Of a stretch of 64,000 bases of DNA, positions 59,706 through 64,000 are shown in pieces (the first letter of the stretch is position 1; each line of letters begins with the position of its first letter). Source of the stretch: Anas platyrhynchos (Eukaryota; Chordata; Aves; Anseriformes; Anatidae). The DNA lies in assembly GCF_047663525.1 (NCBI RefSeq), contig NC_092600.1:6072001-6136000 (forward strand). Direction: 5' to 3'. The notes beneath the pieces are model-generated. The model did not search any database, was not told the DNA's origin, and saw nothing but the letters and a program-made list of their open reading frames with translations. The position numbers were made by a program, and so were the translations under genes.

Positions 59706-59811
59706 TTGTTCCCGTGGAAAACGAAACGAAACGAAAAGCGGTTCGAAAACCGAAGGAAGTGGGAAGGTTAAAAACGAGACAAAGTTGGCAGCGGGGCAGG
59801 AAGCTGGGGGT

Positions 59812-59840
59812 TTAGATCACAAGATCCTTGTCTATGTCCT
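59812..59840 (-). CDS. SPARC: SPARC last coding exon
   Basis: 29 coding nucleotides end the protein QDIDKDLVI-stop, the conserved SPARC C-terminus. The acceptor is TTCCACAG|AGGACA and the stop TAA is at 59814-59812. The exon continues as the 3' UTR. Confidence 0.97.
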
Positions 59841-62817
59841 CTGTGGAAGGAAAAGAGAGAGACGTGGTCAGGGGACGGGTGCTGCCGGGGTCACTCCCGC
59901 ATCCCCCTCCCCTGCTCGCCGCCACCCAGGGCCATTGCTGCATCCCTGGGGGGGGGAAATTTTGGGGTGTCCCCGGCCCGGGCAGGCAGATACTCACGCT
60001 CCTTAATGCCGAAGCAGCTGGCCCACTCCTCCAGGGCGATGTACTTGTCGTTGTCCAGGTCGCAGGCCTCGAAGAAGCGGGTGGTGCAGTGCTCCATGGG
60101 GATGAGGGGGGCGCGCAGCGGGGCCAGCTCGGTGTGGGACAGGTACCTGCCGGGGACACCCAGGGTCAGCGCCCCAGCTCTGATCTGAGCTGCTCTCCCA
60201 GTATCCCACCAGTAGCCCAGTATCCCTCCCAGTATCCACCAGTAGGCATACTGGAGGTTAAGGATGGGGTCTGCCCTTGCATCAGGCTGTGTTAATCACG
60301 AAATAGGCAGGGGCTGGGGGTCCTCCTGGGGGGCTGTGTGCCCGGTCATCACCGTACCCACACCCAGCTCTAAGCCAGCAGCTGCTGGTTCAGCTGTTGC
60401 AGTTATCCCCGTGGCCTTGGGACGAAGATATTTTAGGGAACTCTCATCTGATGGTAAATCTGAGAAGACACAAACTGCATCCAAGGGCGACGGGAGCAGC
60501 CGGGGCTGGGGGACACCCCTCTGTCTGCACAAGAGCTCACCTCCCATCTCCTGGGCTCCTGCTGCCCCCAAACCACCCTGGTTGTGCCACCTGGGCAAGA
60601 AGGGGACCTGGTGGGGCCCCATCCTGCCGTGCCGATGCTCACCCGTCAATGGGGTGCTGGTCCAGCTGCCCGAACTGCCAGTGCACGGGGAAGATGTACA
60701 TGTTGTAGTTCTTCTCGAAGTCGCGGGCCAGCAGCTCCACGGTGTGGTCGCCGGCCTCCAGGCGCTTCTCATTCTCGTGGATCTTCTTCACCTGCCGTGG
60801 GAGAGCCATGTGAGGGGCAGGGGGGCACAAAAGGACCCCGGGGGGCTTCATATGGGGTGCCCATGGGTCGCTCTGCAGGGCTGCGAGCAAGAGATCCCCG
60901 GGAGCACAGAGGGAACCTGAAGGACCCGGGGCTGGGTTTGGTGTTTGGGAGCCAGAAAGTTTCCGTGCAGGGGTTTTGGTGCACGTGGACGTGCCCAGGA
61001 GCTGCCGGGCTCCTGCCCCAAGCCCTCACCTTGAGCTTCTGCTTCTCGGTCAGCAGGTTGTTGTCCTCGTCGCGCTCATACAGGGTGATCAGCACGTTCT
61101 TCAGCCAGTCCCGCATGCGCAGGGGGAACTCGGTCAGCTCCGTGTCCAGGCAGGCGGGGATGACTGCAAGCCAGGCACCGCGCTCAGCACCAGCACCCTG
61201 CCACCCCACCTAAACCTCAGCCCGTGGGCAAGGGGAGCCGTGCTCCCCGAAGGGAACGGCCCCACTTACATTTGCAGGGCCCAATGTAGTCCAGGTGCAG
61301 CTTGTGCCCCTTCTTGGTTCCCTCCAGGGTGCACTTGGTGGCGAAGAAATGGCAGGAGGAGTCGTAGGTCTTGTTGTCAGTGCCGCAGACCTGCGTGGGA
61401 CGGGGAGGTGGTGTGTGAGGGGCACGTGAGCCCCGGCAGTGCCCCCAAAAGAGGAGTTTAACTTGTTCCCCAGGGCAAAAAACAGCTCTGGAGCCAGCGG
61501 TGTCCCAGCAGGGTCCCTCCCCGTCACCCAGCCCCTGCCCTCACCTTCTCGAAGACTCCGGAGGTGGCCGGGCAGCTGGAGGGGTCCTGGCACACGCACA
61601 TGGGCGAGTTGTTGTCGTCCACCTCGCACACCTTGCCGTGCTTGCAGTGGTGGTTCTGGCAGGGGTCTGGGAGAGGGCAGGGGGCAAGGTCAGGGGGTGC
61701 CCCAACCCCACCTCCCGCGAGCTGGCCTCATCCCAGGGCTCCCCAGCACAGAGGGAGGCAGAGACAGAGACTGCCCCGAGCACCCCTCCCTGCACGGGGA
61801 AGATGTGAGGGTGTCCAGGAGCCCTCATGAGCCCTTGGACTATTCCTGGGCTCCTTTCTGTGGCCACACGTTGCAATAGCTTTGCTGTGCTATGGAGAAT
61901 CAAGTGCTGGAAGAAATCCTGCACCTCTCTGGCTTTTAAATGTGCATCTTGTTTGGCACTGTGCTCATCCTGCACCCTTCCCAAAGGAGCCCCTCACTGT
62001 TTGGGGTGCCTAAAGGTCCCCCACCCATGGAAGGGATGGTGTCTCTGCCTGCCAGAAGGGAAAAGCTGCAGGGCAGGGGAAAAGCGACTCACTCTCTGCG
62101 ACAATCTCCTCTACATCCTCTGTGGGTTCCTCGAACTCCCCCACCTCCACCTGGACGGGGTTTGCCCCCACAGGCTCCTGCAAAAGAGGACGGTGCGTGT
62201 GTGCCGGGGTGCGCAGAGCTCAGCCCTGGCAGCCCCAAAGTGCTGCTGCTCCCCCGAGCCCTGGGGATGCTTTGGAAGAGCTGATGGGTGAGCTTCTTCC
62301 AGAGAACAATTGATATTTGGAGGAAGAAACCCAAGAAGCACTGCTGGGTGCCACCACGGGGGCTTCCCAGAGCACCACAATGGGAGGTGTCCGAGCCCGT
62401 TGCTCTCCCCAGGGCGGTGGGTGCCACGAGGAGGGGGTGTTGAGGAGGAGCAGGGCCACCTACCTCTGTGGTGGGGTCCTCGATCACCTCCGTCTCATCG
62501 GGCAGGGCCTCCTGCTGCGGGGGAAAAGGACCGTGAGCTGGGGACCTTGGGGACAACGGCCCCGCTGGGGGGACATCCCAGGGCCACCCTTGGGTTTCCT
62601 CCCCCCCACTTCCCCATCCCTTGGGGGCCATGCAAGAGAGTGAGGCTGCTTTGTGCTTCCTACAGGGCTCCTGGTTTTATTCATTGGGAAAGAAAACCCC
62701 CAGCAGATCCATCGGGTGTTGGATACGTCCCCACGAGGCTCTGCTGGCTCCCCTACTCACCGGAGCTGCCAGGGCTTTGCCTGCCAGGCAGAGAAGGAAG
62801 AAAATCCAGGCTCTCAT
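59812..62817 (-). CDS. SPARC: SPARC (osteonectin, BM-40), nine coding exons, complete protein
   Basis: SPARC is a secreted matricellular glycoprotein that binds collagens and calcium and modulates matrix assembly, cell adhesion and growth factor action. Nine exons (62761-62817, 62464-62514, 62093-62177, 61545-61666, 61270-61390, 61030-61163, 60643-60791, 59998-60146, 59812-59840) join to 897 nt, giving 298 residues, the length of chicken SPARC as I recall it. The order is: signal peptide (1-17), acidic N-terminal region (about 18-60), Cys-rich follistatin-like and Kazal-like domain (about 66-145), and the helical extracellular calcium domain (146-298) with two EF-hands. The second EF-hand loop runs D269 to E280. 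The copper-binding KGHK is at 132-135 and the sequon NKT is at 111-113. All borders are GT-AG and in phase. The noncoding first exon and promoter are not seen and are probably right of the window. Confidence 0.99.
59998..60146 (-). CDS. SPARC: SPARC exon with second EF-hand
   Basis: The 149-nt exon encodes residues 240-289 with the first base of 290. It runs from [20 protein letters not shown] to SCFGIKE. It contains the canonical EF-hand loop [12 protein letters not shown]. The acceptor is CCCGGCAG|GTACCT and the donor is GAGC|GTGAGT. Confidence 0.98.
60147..60642 (-). other. SPARC: SPARC intron with short tandem repeat
   Basis: Intron of 496 bases. Near the acceptor (60194-60246) it has imperfect copies of CTCCCAGTATCC and ACCAGTAG. 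Nothing else was recognised. Confidence 0.85.
60643..60791 (-). CDS. SPARC: SPARC exon leading into first EF-hand
   Basis: The 149-nt exon encodes residues 191-240, [20 protein letters not shown] through [11 protein letters not shown], part of the collagen-binding helical domain and the start of EF-hand 1. The acceptor is CCCACGGCAG|GTGAAG and the donor is GACGG|GTGAGC. Confidence 0.98.
61030..61163 (-). CDS. SPARC: SPARC exon, start of extracellular calcium domain
   Basis: The 134-nt exon encodes residues 146-190, [20 protein letters not shown] through [10 protein letters not shown]. The acceptor is GCTTGCAG|TCATCC and the donor is CTCAAG|GTGAGG. Confidence 0.98.
61270..61390 (-). CDS. SPARC: SPARC exon with KGHK and Kazal-like part
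   Basis: The 121-nt exon encodes residues 106-146, [16 protein letters not shown] through LDYIGPCK. It holds the N-glycosylation sequon NKT and the copper-binding KGHK, which is known as an angiogenic fragment. The acceptor is CCCACGCAG|GTCTGC and the donor is AAAT|GTAAGT. Confidence 0.98.
61545..61666 (-). CDS. SPARC: SPARC exon, follistatin-like domain
   Basis: The 122-nt exon encodes residues 65-105, [16 protein letters not shown] through ATSGVFEK, with the EGF-like Cys pattern of the follistatin module. The acceptor is CCTCTCCCAG|ACCCC and the donor is GAGAAG|GTGAGG. Confidence 0.98.
61667..62092 (-). other. SPARC: SPARC intron between acidic-region and follistatin exons
   Basis: Intron of 426 bases. 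No repeat or further exon was seen. Confidence 0.85.
62093..62177 (-). CDS. SPARC: SPARC exon, second part of the acidic region
   Basis: The 85-nt exon encodes residues 37-65, [15 protein letters not shown] through EEIVAE. It is rich in Glu and belongs to the low-affinity calcium-binding N-terminal domain. The acceptor is TTTTGCAG|GAGCCT and the donor is GAGA|GTGAGT. Confidence 0.97.
62464..62514 (-). CDS. SPARC: SPARC exon, first part of the acidic region
   Basis: The 51-nt exon encodes residues 20-36, [17 protein letters not shown]. The acceptor reads CCGCAGCAG, a tandem NAGNAG: use of the first AG keeps one Gln and use of the second removes it. Chicken and human have two Gln here as I recall them. 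The donor is GAG|GTAGGT. Confidence 0.95.
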
Positions 62818-62830
62818 CTTTCAGCAAACC
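62761..62830 (-). CDS. SPARC: SPARC first coding exon: start codon and signal peptide
   Basis: The ATG is at 62817-62815, 13 bases inside an exon whose acceptor reads TTATTCAG|GGTTTG. It encodes residues 1-19, a signal peptide ([17 protein letters not shown]) followed by the mature N-terminus AP. The donor is CCG|GTGAGT. The coding part is 62761-62817; the rest is 5' UTR. Confidence 0.98.
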
Positions 62831-64000
62831 CTGAATAAAGGAGAGGAAGAGGAGGGATGAGGAAGGAGGTCACGCAGCTCCGGGCTGAGCTCACAGTGGC
62901 AGTCAGACACGCAGAGAAGGTTTTCTCCGTTTCCTGCCTTGTCTGGTCAACGCTGCAGCCCCACATGGTGGCTTTTCTAGCCAAAACCTTAAGCCAAATG
63001 TTGTTTCCAAGGCAAATTCTTTTGATTTTGCAACATGGGAAGGTGGGGGTGAGAGGCTTTCCAGGATCTATTAGGAAAAGTGCAGTCAGAATGGCAGTTC
63101 CCCTGCCCTTCACATGAGCAGTTTTGGCCAAAAAAAAAAGTCATGTTAGAAGCCCCTGATACGAGTCCCAGGTACAGGCAATGAATCTCTCCACCATTTT
63201 ATTTGTCACTCAGAGGAAAAATGGAAGTGGAAAAAGGAAAAGAGGGACAGAAAGACAGGGAGGCTGTCAGCTTGAGAATTAAATCCCTTAGAAAGCACAC
63301 CCCACGTGGACACACGTCTGTAGGGGTGGCAGGGAGCAGGCTTCCATCTCCGGCACCCCCAGATGTGGGGGTTTCTAATACACTTTTCCCTTTCCTGCTC
63401 AGAGCTGAGGGTCCCCAGACAGGCTCGGAGGGCACCTGAGGATCGTATCCTGCTGGGGGATGAGCTCCAAGAGGAGGGGGAGGACTTTGCACCCTCCGGA
63501 TCGGGGCTGTTTCGGGGACGAGCGAGCAGCCTGGCTACCCCAGGCTGCGATGCGAGCCAGGAGGAGAGCTGCAGCTGGTGAAACCACCCCGTGTGCGTGC
63601 GTCCCCCCCCTGGTTCCTGTTTGGCAGGACGGAGCCCTTCTGTGCCAGGGCAGCGAGGAGCTCAGCTGGGTGCTTAATATGCCAGCGGCTTCCCTGCCAG
63701 CCGGGGGAGCGGGGCACCAGCTCCCTTCCGCCCTCAGGGAGAGCAAAACTCCCCCCGGCAGAGCTCTGTCCTCCTGCCAAGGCTCCCCCTGCTCCCTTCC
63801 GCTCGTCCTCCTCCTCTCCACCTGCAGGGACGGGGACGGGAGGGTTGGTGGCTTCTCTGGGACAGATGGTGCTGGGCAAGGTGCTCCAAGCATCCTTTTG
63901 CATCCTCCCTGTGAGGGATGGCCTCTGGGTGTAAAATGTGACAAATGCCACCCTGCTGGGGTATTTAGTACCTAGTTTAGCCATGTTCAGCCAGGCTGAA
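62831..64000 (-). other. SPARC: SPARC first intron (partial)
   Basis: The sequence upstream of the acceptor is taken as intron 1, which is long in other vertebrates. I found no sequence like the known SPARC exon 1, no TATA box and no convincing donor up to the window edge. An A run lies at 63130-63138. No other gene was seen. Confidence 0.65.

Larger units (their letters stand above)
58570..59811 (-). other. SPARC: SPARC 3' UTR
   Basis: The region runs from the TAA to the distal poly(A) signal. It contains three miR-29 seed matches, A-rich and purine-rich runs at 59148-59235 (T-rich on the plus strand), a CAAA microsatellite near 58665-58688 and two AATAAA signals. SPARC mRNA is known to be regulated through its 3' UTR by miR-29. 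The exact 3' end is inferred. Confidence 0.7.

Noticed and set aside
60264-60920. 218-codon plus-strand ORF opposite SPARC
   Set aside because: It runs through SPARC introns and exons on the opposite strand. The conserved frame is clearly SPARC on the minus strand.
63400-64000. Search for SPARC exon 1 and promoter at the right edge
   Set aside because: No donor with exon 1-like leader, TATA box or GGA-box arrangement was seen. First introns of SPARC are long, so exon 1 probably lies outside.
1-64000. Search for CRISPR arrays, prophage, operons, tRNA or rRNA genes and complete transposons
   Set aside because: None seen. Spliced genes with introns and poly(A) signals show this is vertebrate nuclear DNA, and only simple repeats and one old LINE-like fragment were found.

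Overview
The window is vertebrate nuclear DNA, most likely from a bird. It carries two neighbouring genes, both read from the minus strand: the 5' two-thirds of FAT2 (FAT atypical cadherin 2, left) and nearly all of SPARC (osteonectin, right). The bird assignment rests on a predicted 298-residue SPARC that agrees almost residue for residue with the chicken protein as I recall it, on short SPARC introns, on a compact FAT2-SPARC interval, and on few recognisable interspersed repeats. The species cannot be fixed from the sequence alone.

Layout: positions 980-25134 hold ten FAT2 coding exons with consensus splice sites. They join in one open frame of 3,014 codons without a stop or frameshift. Two exons dominate: the first coding exon (21849-25134) and a 4,053-nt exon (3015-7067). 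The rest of FAT2 (last cadherin repeats, laminin G, EGF, membrane and cytoplasmic parts) lies off the left edge. Positions 25135-36812 look like the large first intron of FAT2. Positions 36813 to about 37140 are a GC-rich stretch ending in a strong minus-strand splice donor, which I propose as the noncoding first exon and promoter of FAT2. From about 37.2 to 58.57 kb no gene is recognisable. This interval holds microsatellites, CpG-rich patches, a 38-base T run and an unexplained 387-codon ORF. SPARC runs from two possible poly(A) signals (58587-58592 and 59093-59098) through nine coding exons to its start codon at 62817. Its noncoding first exon and promoter are probably beyond the right edge.

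Functionally, FAT2 is a giant adhesion and planar-polarity receptor at cell junctions. SPARC is a secreted calcium- and collagen-binding matrix protein. They are neighbours in human too (FAT2-SPARC-ATOX1 on 5q33), so this is a conserved syntenic block, not an operon. I see no bacterial or viral genes, CRISPR, tRNA or rRNA. I found no clear new biological system. The best leads are the candidate FAT2 promoter with a small upstream ORF, three miR-29 seed matches with tandem poly(A) signals in the SPARC 3' UTR, the long orphan ORF, and several blocks that look like conserved regulatory DNA.
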